Assembly: GCA_965248335.1 (NCBI GenBank) | Contig: CBDFIY010000003.1 | Location: 372,001-436,000, forward strand | DNA: 64,000 nt | Direction of reading: 5' to 3' | From: CAKMZU01 sp965248335 | GTDB lineage: Bacteria > Pseudomonadota > Gammaproteobacteria > Pseudomonadales > DT-91 | Part shown: one piece after another, positions 9,801 to 17,863 of the stretch | How the letters are laid out: the number at the start of each line of letters is the position of its first letter | Numbering within the stretch: position 1 is the first letter of the stretch | Position numbers and translations under genes: made by a program | The notes under the pieces: generated by a model | Database searches by the model: none | Told to the model about the DNA's origin: nothing | What the model saw: only the letters and a program-made list of their open reading frames with translations

Positions 9801-10734
9801 GGCTGATCAAAGTGAAAAACCCATTGATACGAGTAAGTTTTTTGCAATGGATGTTGTGATTGATCGGTTGATTTTCAAACAAAAAGATTTAGGCTTTTGG
9901 CAGTTTAAAGCGTACGTAGATAAGCCAGAAAATACGTTGGTCTATACTGATATTGTCGCGAGAAAAGACCATCAAGAAATTGGTTTTTGGGGGCAGGGAA
10001 GTCCCACTGAGTTGCGTTGGAATCCCGAAAAAAATCTGACTAAAATTAAAGGAAGGATGTCGGGAAATAATTTTTCTGAAGTGCTAACCATGTTAGGTTT
10101 TGGCAAAGAAATTACGAGTAAAGCCTTTAATTTACAAGGGTGGGCTGAATGGAAAGGTTCACCTGGCGATTTCTCTTTTAAAACGGCGAAAGGCAGTTTG
10201 GCATTTAACTTTAAAGACGGCAGTTTTACAGATATTGATACATCGTCATCTCAGGCAATCAAGGTCATCGGTATATTTAATATCAGCTACATATTGAAGC
10301 GTTTGCAGCTGGACTTTTCCGATCTCACTAAAAAAGGATTTGCATTTGATCAGTTAAAAGGTAGCGTCGATTTTGATCAAGGGATTGTTGAAACAAAAGA
10401 TACAGTGAGTGTTAAATCGCCATCTTCAAATATTAGCATCAATGGTTCAACGAACTTAAATGATGAGTCTTTAAATTTAGACATGTCAGTGAGTTTGCCG
10501 TTAGCGAGTAATATTCCCTGGATAGCTACACTTGCTGCAACAGGTGCAATTGGGTTGTGGCCTGCTGCGGGTGTTTTTTTAGTGAGTCATTTGTTTAAAA
10601 ATCAAGTCAACAAACTATCAACCTTTGTTTATCATATCAAAGGCAGCCTCAGTGAACCGACCATTCGATTTAAAAAGTTGTTTGATACTGAAGGCAAAGA
10701 AAAAAAGAAAATTAAAAAAAAGAAAAATAGCTAG
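6844..10734 (+). CDS. yhdP: AsmA-like envelope protein YhdP (phospholipid transport)
   Basis: YhdP belongs to the AsmA/TamB-like group of large inner-membrane-anchored periplasmic proteins that bridge to the outer membrane and carry phospholipids. The product is 1296 residues (E. coli 1266) with one N-terminal transmembrane helix (about 13-35), a long beta-strand-rich periplasmic part and an AsmA-like C-terminal domain (about 1090-1270). The tail is very Lys-rich. Translation starts at GTG 6844, 26 bases after rng, so it is probably in the rng transcript. Length, topology and context all agree. Confidence 0.9.
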   Translation: MKQLLFRITHLLSHIVLIGFLFSVLLSAVLTVSFSYFLPRADRYRVELLDWLNQQNPETQVSAEKISGRWEAFRPSLQLYNVNVSNAGWASDLTFSKLTVQFDVLKSLKYEKAIFSHVELSDLSFTLAQNTKGEWQLSTGNFNHSEAADIKPIVRSLWGIDNLKIDDLRLRLKPYQQEGVDLPPLEVQGVNENHQRRLLVNLKDGNKKVNVLTASAWGKPFTDAFRAQGYLRLKKLQTFDFSCLLAKSSAIKEAKLDIGLWFEWQDQSLELVTDIDIRDGLLRLNANKPEEKPELFKFDQLQTRAKFIYKDNVAKLWVPAVSLTAKKETLKLKKLYIKKEQALSFYLSAFNLEQLNVIADWKILPEKLDDVLSTLAPQGQLHDISLTLNRDDFRLLASLENVSVGAWKGVPQLTSVTGRLDTRKEYGHIDFKSRDLSTYFPQIYSRQQDFDYAQGRVSWQFDENWLNVAGEDITIDSVYGDAEGAFYVQVPLSQAMKDQEPARLVLDIDLSNGSAAHRADLIPDKKLPAPLLQWLDESIIAASVNKAKFIFHGPLHDIDDQIDEQMVIQLWLDIEKGRLRYVPELPELADLKGEMLLDNTDVFAAVDHAQSTAINLSHGRFSLVDEGSKHKLSVAADMAGTAKTAHDFLTLPLINKASNQLFDTLLFNQGTFKADLKLTSSLTDFEEDLGLTVNAKLNASNLLLPEQDILIDNIFGGLTFSLSEGLKSNGLKGKLFDKPIQATIATNKKQVTQVDFKAKIAMDDINTWRYQPALTFFKGEADVLGKLTFDHASAAIQLTSDLKGVSSSLPFPFAKKAQEKGALALRFPLTGREQVLNIDYGLGSRAYLHLLFEDDQIRAGELNFSEKAKGFIPQVLRVGGALLSVDLTPWVSTFERLEKAMQKDPEASSALAWQVKIDPLHIEELRIEDCQLSDVTLFGESYPGFWHINFEQSFIEGGLDFYNDKSKPLSVFIKTVNLDELLKMKGADQSEKPIDTSKFFAMDVVIDRLIFKQKDLGFWQFKAYVDKPENTLVYTDIVARKDHQEIGFWGQGSPTELRWNPEKNLTKIKGRMSGNNFSEVLTMLGFGKEITSKAFNLQGWAEWKGSPGDFSFKTAKGSLAFNFKDGSFTDIDTSSSQAIKVIGIFNISYILKRLQLDFSDLTKKGFAFDQLKGSVDFDQGIVETKDTVSVKSPSSNISINGSTNLNDESLNLDMSVSLPLASNIPWIATLAATGAIGLWPAAGVFLVSHLFKNQVNKLSTFVYHIKGSLSEPTIRFKKLFDTEGKEKKKIKKKKNS

Positions 10735-10773
10735 CTACCGGTTTCGTGCCGATAGAAAGGTGAATCACTGATT

Positions 10774-12570
10774 ATGCTCACCCTGATCAAAGATGTCTTT
10801 GGATTACTGACTTCCTCGCAAAAAAAACGGTTTTTTTATTTGCAATTTTTTGTGGTGCTGATGAGCTTTGCTGAAGTAGCCAGTGTTGCCTCTATCGGGC
10901 CCTTTATGGCATTGATAGCCAATATAAATAGCATTGAATCACACCCAACAATGGGGATGCTCTATCAATTAAGTGACGCGGCGACACCTGAGCAATTTGT
11001 TCTTTATGCGGGTCTTTTTACCTTGATGGTGTTATTCGCGTCTGTTCTCGTGTCGACCTATACACTTTGGCGCCTTTCGCATTTTGCGGCGCAGGTAGGT
11101 GTTGAAATTAGTGATCGCCTTTATGCGTATTATTTAAATAAAGACTGGCTCTTCCATACGGCACACAGCAGCGCTTCGCTCACCTCACGTATCGTTAATG
11201 AATCACAGCGATTTACTTCGAATATTGTACTGCCTTTGTTGCTTTTTAATGCGAAATTTGTCCTGGCACTGGGTCTATCACTCACCTTGTTTTTTCTTAA
11301 TCCTTGGGTCGCTATTTTTGGTGTTGGCCTTTTTTCATTAATGTATTTCTTGCTTTATAAAACCGTAAGGTCTCGATTGGCACGGAATGGCAGGGACATT
11401 AGCGAATATGCTGAAGTAAGAATGAAGCTTCTTGCTGATGGTTTTGGAGGTGTGAAAGATACATTGCTTCTGCATCGTCAGTCGTCTTTTATAAAGCAAT
11501 ATCAGCATACAGGTAAGTCATATGCCTATGCATTAGGCGATAATGTCACACTTAGCGATGCGCCGCGTTTTTTTATGGAATGCATTGCAATTTCAGTTGT
11601 CATTTTGTTAGTGATTTATCTGATTGCCAAAAATCATGGTGATTTAGGTGTAGTTCTGCCTATGCTGGGTATGTATGGGTTAGCAGGGTTTAAACTCCTG
11701 CCTACCTTCCAAAAAATGTATAATTATATGTCGACCATTAAAGGCTCGGCAGCTTCGTTTTATGCTATCAATACCGATTTATTGGCAAGTGAGAAAAAAA
11801 TAGCAATCGTTGAGCCCAGCCCAGCCATTTTTGAAAACTCAATTGATATTCGTGCTGTTTCTTTTACCTATCCCAATAAAGCGCTACCTGCGGTTGAGCA
11901 GCTCAGTTTATCCATCCAAAAAAACCAAATGATCGGGTTAGTCGGGCCTTCGGGTTCAGGTAAATCTACCTTGGTTGATATACTGTTGGGCTTACTTAGC
12001 CCTGAGGTGGGTGAGGTTTGTATTGATGGACGCGTACTTGATGAAAGGAATATGGCTAGCTGGCAGAAAAAAATTGGGTTTGTTGCACAGCAAATCTTTT
12101 TATCGCAAAACAGCATCGCAGAAAATATTGCATTTGGGTTGCGCCCTGATGAGATTGATCAACTGCGATTGCGGCAAGCGATAAAATTGGCACACCTCGA
12201 CCCGTTTATTGAGCAGTTAGCAGAGGGTATGGATACGCAAGTTGGTGAGCGAGGCGTTCAACTTTCCGGAGGGCAAAGACAGCGTATTGGTATAGCTAGA
12301 GCGCTATATCATGATGCAGAAGTGTTGATTTTAGATGAGGCAACCAGTGCACTTGATGGTGTTACAGAAAAAGTGATTATGGATGCTATCAGTGATTTTG
12401 GTGGAAAAAAAACCATCATTATGATTGCGCACAGATTAACAACAGTAAAAAATTGCGATCAGATATTTTTTATTGATCAAGGCTCTGTCATCGATAGCGG
12501 AACTTACGAGGGGCTGTTAGAGAGTAATCCAACTTTTAGGCAGATGGCATCAGAAAAAAACGATAATTGA
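10774..12570 (+). CDS. ABC exporter, fused permease and ATPase (PglK/MsbA type)
   Basis: This 598-residue half-transporter has an N-terminal six-helix membrane domain (about 15-315) and a C-terminal nucleotide-binding domain with Walker A GPSGSGKST (391-399), signature LSGGQ (497-501) and Walker B VLILDEA (517-523). It would work as a homodimer exporting a lipid-linked or hydrophobic substrate. The overall character (FAEVASVASIGPFMALI at the start) resembles the PglK/WlaB flippases of lipid-linked oligosaccharides more than MsbA, but that is a judgement by eye. It follows yhdP by 39 bases and could be cotranscribed; no glycosyltransferase genes are next to it. Confidence 0.85.
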   Translation: MLTLIKDVFGLLTSSQKKRFFYLQFFVVLMSFAEVASVASIGPFMALIANINSIESHPTMGMLYQLSDAATPEQFVLYAGLFTLMVLFASVLVSTYTLWRLSHFAAQVGVEISDRLYAYYLNKDWLFHTAHSSASLTSRIVNESQRFTSNIVLPLLLFNAKFVLALGLSLTLFFLNPWVAIFGVGLFSLMYFLLYKTVRSRLARNGRDISEYAEVRMKLLADGFGGVKDTLLLHRQSSFIKQYQHTGKSYAYALGDNVTLSDAPRFFMECIAISVVILLVIYLIAKNHGDLGVVLPMLGMYGLAGFKLLPTFQKMYNYMSTIKGSAASFYAINTDLLASEKKIAIVEPSPAIFENSIDIRAVSFTYPNKALPAVEQLSLSIQKNQMIGLVGPSGSGKSTLVDILLGLLSPEVGEVCIDGRVLDERNMASWQKKIGFVAQQIFLSQNSIAENIAFGLRPDEIDQLRLRQAIKLAHLDPFIEQLAEGMDTQVGERGVQLSGGQRQRIGIARALYHDAEVLILDEATSALDGVTEKVIMDAISDFGGKKTIIMIAHRLTTVKNCDQIFFIDQGSVIDSGTYEGLLESNPTFRQMASEKNDN

Positions 12571-12912
12571 TTATTTGTTATGTTTTTATTGTTCTAACGA
12601 TATGGATTGATGTGATAGGAAATCTGAGTAAGATATAATGTTAATGGCATCGAGACATCTGATACCGATCAACCTTGAAGATGCAAGGGCGTTGGCTCCC
12701 CAATCACTTACTGACTGTAAGCTCATGGGGGTTTGCTCGCTTGCCGCCTTCTTGCATCTCCAATTCCGATGGGTATAGAAGGAACTATAAATAAAGATAT
12801 TTATCTACATCTTGATGCATTAACAAATAAATTATAGCGACGAAAAAATATTGACGTGTATGGTGTCGGTAAATAACCGAAGACCTTTAATTTCAGCGAT
12901 GCGGAGAGAGAA
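12571..12912. other. Intergenic region upstream of ferritin, holding repeat copy 1
   Basis: A 342-base gap. The central part (12661-12780) is the first copy of the dispersed inverted-repeat element. The last 130 bases are AT-rich and must hold the ferritin promoter; TTGACG at about 12851 is a possible -35 but no good -10 follows at standard distance. No gene seen. Confidence 0.6.
12661..12780. repeat. MITE-like interspersed repeat, copy 1
   Basis: About 120 bases, strongly similar to 26179-26308 and 31597-31706. The outer 30 bases form imperfect terminal inverted repeats: the left begins GATACCGATC and includes GAAGATGCAAG; the right, read on the other strand, begins TATACCCATCGG and includes GAGATGCAAG. 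The middle has an inner stem, CACTTAC against GTAAG with CCCC...GGGG flanks. No open frame is conserved between copies, so it is a non-coding mobile or structural repeat. Confidence 0.8.
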
Positions 12913-13440
12913 ATGCTAGCACAGGGCATGATTGATAGATTGAACGAACAGATTAATATAGAGTTTTTTTCTTCTAATCTATACCTGCAAATGAGTGCAT
13001 GGTGTGATCATGAAGGGTTTGAGGGAGCTGCTAAATTTATGCGGCTTCATGCTACTGAAGAGATGCATCACATGCACCGACTGTTTACTTATGTCACTGA
13101 AACGGGTGCTTTACCATTATTAGGATCTATCGAGGCCCCCCAGTACGAGTTTACCTCTCTGCTAGCTTTATTTGAATATACCTACAAGCACGAGCAGGCA
13201 ATCACGGCTAAGATCAACACACTCGCCCACGCTGCTTTCACCAATCAAGATTATTCAACCTTTAACTTCTTGCAGTGGTATGTGTCTGAACAGCACGAAG
13301 AAGAGAAGTTGTTTAAGTCTATCGTAGATAAGATTCGCTTGGTTGGCGAAGATGGTAAGGCGTTATTCTTGGTTGATAAAGACCTGGCGCATATGGCAAG
13401 CCATGAGTCTGGTGCTGCGATGACTGATTATCAGGGCTGA
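12913..13440 (+). CDS. ftnA: Non-haem ferritin
   Basis: Ferritin oxidises Fe(II) and stores it as a mineral in a 24-subunit shell. The 175-residue four-helix protein has the ferroxidase ligands expected for FtnA: Glu17, Glu50, His53, Glu94 and Gln127/Glu130 (motifs INIEFFSSNLYL, ATEEMHHMH, EQHEEE). No haem-binding methionine arrangement of bacterioferritin is obvious. SD GGAGAGAG lies just before the ATG at 12913. It appears monocistronic: an upstream repeat separates it from the ABC exporter and the next gene is convergent. Confidence 0.93.
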   Translation: MLAQGMIDRLNEQINIEFFSSNLYLQMSAWCDHEGFEGAAKFMRLHATEEMHHMHRLFTYVTETGALPLLGSIEAPQYEFTSLLALFEYTYKHEQAITAKINTLAHAAFTNQDYSTFNFLQWYVSEQHEEEKLFKSIVDKIRLVGEDGKALFLVDKDLAHMASHESGAAMTDYQG

Positions 13441-13525
13441 GTGCAGCTGTTGATAAAGGAGAGAGGGCGTCGATAGCATTGACGCTCGTTTTACCCATCT
13501 TCTTACTACGCATGTTAGCTAACTT

Positions 13526-13547
13526 CCCGCAGAGGCGGTTTTGCGGG
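13526..13547. terminator. Possible hairpin between convergent ferritin and epimerase genes
   Basis: CCCGCA (13526-13531) pairs with TGCGGG (13542-13547) across a 10-base loop, in the 133-base convergent spacer. There is no good T-run on either side, so function as a bidirectional terminator is only suggested by position. A weaker GCGTC/GACGC stem followed by TCGTTTT lies at 13467-13490. Confidence 0.35.
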
Positions 13548-13573
13548 CTGATTCTGTTGCTTATAGGAAAGGA

Positions 13574-14581
13574 TTAGACGCAATAAAAATCTTTATACCA
13601 ATCGACAAAGGCTTCGATGCCGTCTTTGATTTTTGTCGATGGCTTATAACCGACATCGTTAATTAACGCATCTACATCGGCATAGGTGTCTATTACGTCA
13701 CCTTGCTGCAAGGGCAGCAAGTTCATCTTGGCCTTTTTACCAAGCGCAGATTCGAGCATTTTGATGTAATCCAGAAGCTCCACGGGTTGGTTGCTACCAA
13801 TATTATACAGCCTGTAAGGTGCAAGGCTGGTGGCTGCATCGGGTTTATCAGATGACCATTGCTCATTCGGCGCTGCAATTTTATCAAGGGTGCGAACAAC
13901 ACCTTCAACAATATCATCGATGTAGGTAAAGTCTCTGCGGTGCTTGCCATAGTTGTAAACATCAATGGTTTCACCCGCGAGGATGGCCTTAGTAAACTTA
14001 AACAAGGCCATATCCGGTCGCCCCCATGGCCCATAAACGGTAAAAAAGCGTAAGCCTGTTGTCGGGATTTGATAGAGATGACTGTAGGTATGTGCCATCA
14101 GTTCATTGGCTTTTTTTGTTGCTGCATAAAGGCTTACAGGGTGATCAACATTGTCATGCACCGAAAAAGGAACGTTGCTATTCGCGCCATAAACAGAACT
14201 TGATGAGGCATAAACTAGATTCTCAATGTCATAATGGCGGCAGTTTTCAAGGATATGGGCAAAGCCTACAAGGTTAGCATCAATGTAGGCGAGCGGGTTT
14301 TCAATGGAGTAGCGAACACCCGCTTGTGCAGCAAGATGAACCACACGATCAGGTTTGTGCGTTTTAAAGAGTGTTTCGAGTGCCTCTCTGTCAGCGACAT
14401 CGATTTTGTAGTCTTTAAATGCGGCGTGCTGCTGTAGCTGCGTTAACCGCGCAAGTTTGAGATTAACATCGTAGTAGTCGTTTAAGTTATCAACCCCAAT
14501 GACCTCATCACCTCTTGCAAGTAGTTGTAAAGAAAGGTGCAAGCCAATAAAACCTGCGGCCCCGGTGACTAAAATTTTCAT
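13574..14581 (-). CDS. UDP-glucuronate 4-epimerase-like NAD-dependent sugar epimerase
   Basis: An extended short-chain dehydrogenase that interconverts UDP-hexuronic acids for capsule, LPS or EPS sugars. The 335-residue product from ATG 14581 has the NAD-binding GAAGFIG (7-13), the SSS motif near 126-129 (YASSSSVYG) and catalytic Tyr152-x-x-x-Lys156 (YAATK). The segment TVYGPWGRPDMALF is typical of the CapI/LspL-type UDP-GlcA epimerases, which favours that over GalE. The frame extends to 14713, but the MKILVTG start is canonical. It stands alone here, without a polysaccharide cluster, so the pathway is unknown. Confidence 0.88.
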   Translation of the reverse strand: MKILVTGAAGFIGLHLSLQLLARGDEVIGVDNLNDYYDVNLKLARLTQLQQHAAFKDYKIDVADREALETLFKTHKPDRVVHLAAQAGVRYSIENPLAYIDANLVGFAHILENCRHYDIENLVYASSSSVYGANSNVPFSVHDNVDHPVSLYAATKKANELMAHTYSHLYQIPTTGLRFFTVYGPWGRPDMALFKFTKAILAGETIDVYNYGKHRRDFTYIDDIVEGVVRTLDKIAAPNEQWSSDKPDAATSLAPYRLYNIGSNQPVELLDYIKMLESALGKKAKMNLLPLQQGDVIDTYADVDALINDVGYKPSTKIKDGIEAFVDWYKDFYCV

Positions 14582-15035
14582 GGTAATATTGCCTGATTTT
14601 ACGTGTGTTGACGAGTGCCGCCGTACTGCATAGTGTGTTTCAGAGGGGAGAATCCCTGAATAAAGGTAAATTGCCCAACCTGATGCTTCTAATAGCAATA
14701 TACTTTGGGCCAAAGTAATCCGCTCAAAACTTTCAACAATCAGTCGTTTATCTTAAGTCAATAGAGCTTAGTACTCCATGTCAATCCGATTGCCGAGTTT
14801 AGTTTTATGCTTTTTTCGTCATTTAATCATTGCCATTCCCGCGAAGGCGGGAATCCATTACCAGACAAACCTTTTGATATGATGTGCTTGTGTACGGTTT
14901 TTTTATGTTGCTACTTTGGTTTGCGATGATAACGTAAAAGCGCTATAGGATAAAAACTTTCTGGTAATTTTGAGGGTGTGTAATTACAATATGTGCGCAG
15001 ATTTATCCGGGGTTGGGCTTTTTCCCCTACTTTTT
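14582..15035. other. Intergenic region between epimerase and tRNA-Arg
   Basis: A 454-base AT-rich stretch without a credible gene. It contains a short perfect palindrome (14835-14854) and, at its right end, must hold the promoter of tRNA-Arg; I could not identify a confident -35/-10 pair. Confidence 0.5.
14835..14854. repeat. Short palindrome of the ATTCCCGC type
   Basis: ATTCCCGC, a GAAG loop, then GCGGGAAT: an 8-bp perfect stem flanked by CC and CC. This is the widespread proteobacterial small palindrome seen as dispersed intergenic repeats. Only one copy occurs in this window. Confidence 0.6.
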
Positions 15036-15112
15036 CCGCCCTTAGCTCAGCTGGATAGAGCGTCCCCCTCCTAAGGGGAAGGCCTCAGGTTCGAATCCTG
15101 AAGGGCGGACCA
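15036..15112 (+). tRNA. tRNA-Arg (CCU anticodon)
   Basis: Cloverleaf reads acceptor CCGCCCT (15036-15042) paired with AGGGCGG, D stem GCTC/GAGC, anticodon stem CCCC/GGGG around loop CTCCTAA giving anticodon CCU, and T arm TCAGG-TTCGAAT-CCTGA. The CCA end is encoded. It stands alone and decodes AGG. Confidence 0.95.
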
Positions 15113-15141
15113 TTTCTTTATGAATCAGTTGTGGTGATGAA

Positions 15142-16542
15142 TTAATGCCCATCGTTTTCCCTTCTCAAGACAATCATTTTTTCTATCCATTTTTGTAATT
15201 TTTTATTACGTTTCTTTAGTTCAATGGTATTTTGCTGTTTTATAAACCACAAGAGATCAGATAGATCTCGGCAAGGCGCACCACCTTGTGCACGATCTGA
15301 TGGCACCTGCTGATGGAAAATAAAGTCGATTCGTTTTGCGTTAAATTGACTTAGGTTTTTTATGAGTGACTCATAGGCGAGTCTAGGGGCAACTTCGGCA
15401 GAAGATGACATATCTAAAGCGAATATGAGGGTATTCAAAAAGCTATATTTGTTATCTGAATATTTAAGGGCACCTTTTTTAAAGTAAGGTGGGTATTGGC
15501 TTGGTGGGTTAGTATCATGAGCGCCGAAAACTTTAGCTGAGTTTAGCGCAGCCCAAGACATTGTTGTACAATTATGTGTAAGCCCAGCAGGGTCATTACT
15601 AGATCGCATGTAACTTAACGCTTTTCCTGATGTGCGTCGAATGCGATTAAGTGTTTTTTCATCAACGCCATAAATGATAAGGCTGTAGCTGGGACGATAG
15701 TTGGTTTGCCCTGCGGTAAGGCCACCGAAAAAATCGATAAAGTGTGTGTGCCCTGGGATGATGTTTTTTTCATGAAATCGAGGGTAAAAATTAAACATTT
15801 CTATATCAAGCGATAAATCTTGGTTGATTGATGCGGCACCGAGTGTGAAGTGTCCACCTTGCGCTTCAAAGTCATCGCCAGCTCTCCCGCCTAGCGTTAT
15901 AACAAGCGCCCTATCTGTTTGTTGTACAGGATGGTTATCTTGAATAGTGAGGCGGTATGATGGGTGTTTTTCTGAAATATTTTTAGAAAATACCATTTTT
16001 GATAAGTAATGTTTTGGATATTTTAATACGATTTTTTCACTGTTTTTGGGAAGCGTAAACGGTGAAGGTTTTAACGTGTATAAGTCGGTTTCAATGATGG
16101 CGGTGACTATTGCAGTATCATGATGATTCTTTACTAAAGCGAAAACATATTTTTCAAGGTAGTAATTGATACTCTTTTGATTGAAGCAAGTGCCATAGCA
16201 AGGTATTGCGCTTTCAAAGAGTACGGGGGTTGAGTCAATATAATATTGCTTGTTATTTTGTTGGAGGGTGCCATGTAATATTTTTTCGCCGCTTTGAATC
16301 ATTGGCGTTTTTAAAAGTTTCGCTGTATTGTTTTTTTGTTTCTCGATTGATGCGCTTACGTAGGTGTCGAATTTAACCAGTGAGCGAGTTTCGCTGAGTA
16401 TATTTTTTTTTCCCGTTAATAGGAAAGTTTGAGCGTTTGTGATGAGGCTGATCGATTTCTCCGTTTTTGCAAGTTTTCCTATGACGTATTCAGCGTTAGA
16501 TGACTGAATGGTGTAAATAAATAAGAAAAGTATAATTCGCAT
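15142..16542 (-). CDS. Exported protein of unknown function with candidate Cys/His site
   Basis: A 466-residue protein with a plausible signal peptide (MRIILFLFIYTIQSSNA, cleavage after Ala17). The C-terminal half has GGHFTLG (229-235), HTHFIDFFGG (265-274) and HNCTT (323-327). This spacing of a conserved-looking His and a Cys in NCTT resembles DUF4105-type and other NlpC/P60-like periplasmic cysteine-hydrolase folds, where the Cys and His are in swapped order. That link is inference from pattern only. A Cys pair at 115 and 119 may form a disulphide. It lies just after tRNA-Arg, convergent to it, and 73 bases upstream of the argA end; no operon partner is obvious. Confidence 0.75.
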   Translation of the reverse strand: MRIILFLFIYTIQSSNAEYVIGKLAKTEKSISLITNAQTFLLTGKKNILSETRSLVKFDTYVSASIEKQKNNTAKLLKTPMIQSGEKILHGTLQQNNKQYYIDSTPVLFESAIPCYGTCFNQKSINYYLEKYVFALVKNHHDTAIVTAIIETDLYTLKPSPFTLPKNSEKIVLKYPKHYLSKMVFSKNISEKHPSYRLTIQDNHPVQQTDRALVITLGGRAGDDFEAQGGHFTLGAASINQDLSLDIEMFNFYPRFHEKNIIPGHTHFIDFFGGLTAGQTNYRPSYSLIIYGVDEKTLNRIRRTSGKALSYMRSSNDPAGLTHNCTTMSWAALNSAKVFGAHDTNPPSQYPPYFKKGALKYSDNKYSFLNTLIFALDMSSSAEVAPRLAYESLIKNLSQFNAKRIDFIFHQQVPSDRAQGGAPCRDLSDLLWFIKQQNTIELKKRNKKLQKWIEKMIVLRRENDGH

Positions 16543-16615
16543 AGATGCTTACCTAAATAAAAACTATGCGTATGATTTGGATGATCGAGAAAAGTTCTTT
16601 TTATGACGTATTTTG

Positions 16616-17857
16616 TTATATATCTTTTTTAAAAATTTTTGATTTCCGTTGGAAGTTGTAAAGGGATTTCTTTTCTGTAGGCAAGTGTTCGATGGAAGAT
16701 AACTCAAAGCCATTATCGATAAAGAAGTGTTCACTTTGCGTGGTCAAAACAAAAAGGGAATGAATGCCTTGGTTTTTTGCCTGACGCTCTATGTAAAGGA
16801 GTATTTCATGCGCACGACTCTGGCCACGATAGTCGGCATGTGTCACGACGCAGGCAAGCTCTGCACTTTTGTCGTCGAAGGGGTAAAGGGCGGCAGTGGC
16901 AATGATCATGCTCTCGCGCTTAATGACGACAAAGTGGTTAATTTCTTGCTCTAGAAGCTCAGGGTCACGTTTAACGAGTACACCTTCTTCTTCAAGTGGC
17001 TGAAGTAATGCCATGATGCCGCCAACATCATCGATACTCGCCGGGTGAATAGACTCAAAAGGTGTTCGGCTTAAGAGCGCGCCAGTGCCATCCCGAGTAA
17101 AGAGTTCAGTTAAAAGTCCGCCATCGTTTTCAAAGTTGATGATATGTGTACGTTCAATACCCTGATTGCAGGCCTTAATGGCAAGGTTAAGCACATTGAT
17201 GGGGTGTTTTTTGTAATAGTCTGCTGCGAGGGTTGGCGTCATCTCCTTGGGAAGTTGGTCGAAATCGCACTGATTAGTATAAATTAATAACTTTGATGCT
17301 TTTAACGTTTCTGCCGCGGCAATACCAATATTCTCGTAGCTTACATGAAAACATTCGCCAGTTGAGGAATAGGCGAGATCTGGCAGCATGATGATCTGGT
17401 TGTTTTCGAGCAATGCTGAAAGGCTTTTGTGGTTGACGCGCCTGACTGCACCGGTAAAGTGATAATCTTGGCCATCCAATACGCCAAGGGGCTTCGCCGT
17501 AATAAAGTTGCCGCTCAGTATGTGTATATTGGAACCATACATGGGTGTGTTAGGGAGTGTGCTTGAAAATAACGCTTCGAGCAAGGAACGGTGGAGGCCG
17601 CTTTGTGCTTTTATTGCATCGAGTTTATCATTGTCGGTGGGCACAGGTCGCTGATACGGAGTGGGCAGACTTTCAACCGCGAGCACAATTTGAATGCCGA
17701 GGCTGTTGAGGAGTGCGATATCGTGAACAATGGCACGAATCCCATTGCTCGCAAGGGACTCGTGGCTCAACAAAATAACAAAGGTTTCATCTTTATAAAC
17801 GTTGATGTAGGGTGCAGATTCTCTAAAGGCAAGAACAAACTGTTGGCCATTAATCAT
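16616..17857 (-). CDS. argA: N-acetylglutamate synthase
   Basis: ArgA makes N-acetylglutamate from acetyl-CoA and glutamate, the first step of arginine synthesis. The 413-residue protein has an amino-acid-kinase-like domain (about 1-270) that binds arginine for feedback control and a C-terminal GNAT acetyltransferase domain (about 275-405) with the acetyl-CoA loop DYRGQSRAHEIL. This two-domain layout is the classical ArgA form; E. coli is 443 residues. ATG at 17857 follows the argE stop by six bases, so the two genes are cotranscribed and probably translationally linked. Confidence 0.93.
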   Translation of the reverse strand: MINGQQFVLAFRESAPYINVYKDETFVILLSHESLASNGIRAIVHDIALLNSLGIQIVLAVESLPTPYQRPVPTDNDKLDAIKAQSGLHRSLLEALFSSTLPNTPMYGSNIHILSGNFITAKPLGVLDGQDYHFTGAVRRVNHKSLSALLENNQIIMLPDLAYSSTGECFHVSYENIGIAAAETLKASKLLIYTNQCDFDQLPKEMTPTLAADYYKKHPINVLNLAIKACNQGIERTHIINFENDGGLLTELFTRDGTGALLSRTPFESIHPASIDDVGGIMALLQPLEEEGVLVKRDPELLEQEINHFVVIKRESMIIATAALYPFDDKSAELACVVTHADYRGQSRAHEILLYIERQAKNQGIHSLFVLTTQSEHFFIDNGFELSSIEHLPTEKKSLYNFQRKSKIFKKDI

Positions 17858-17863
17858 GTGGTT

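Noticed and set aside
13859..14437. Several plus-strand open frames opposite the epimerase
   Set aside because: Shadows of the epimerase coding strand without SD or family resemblance.
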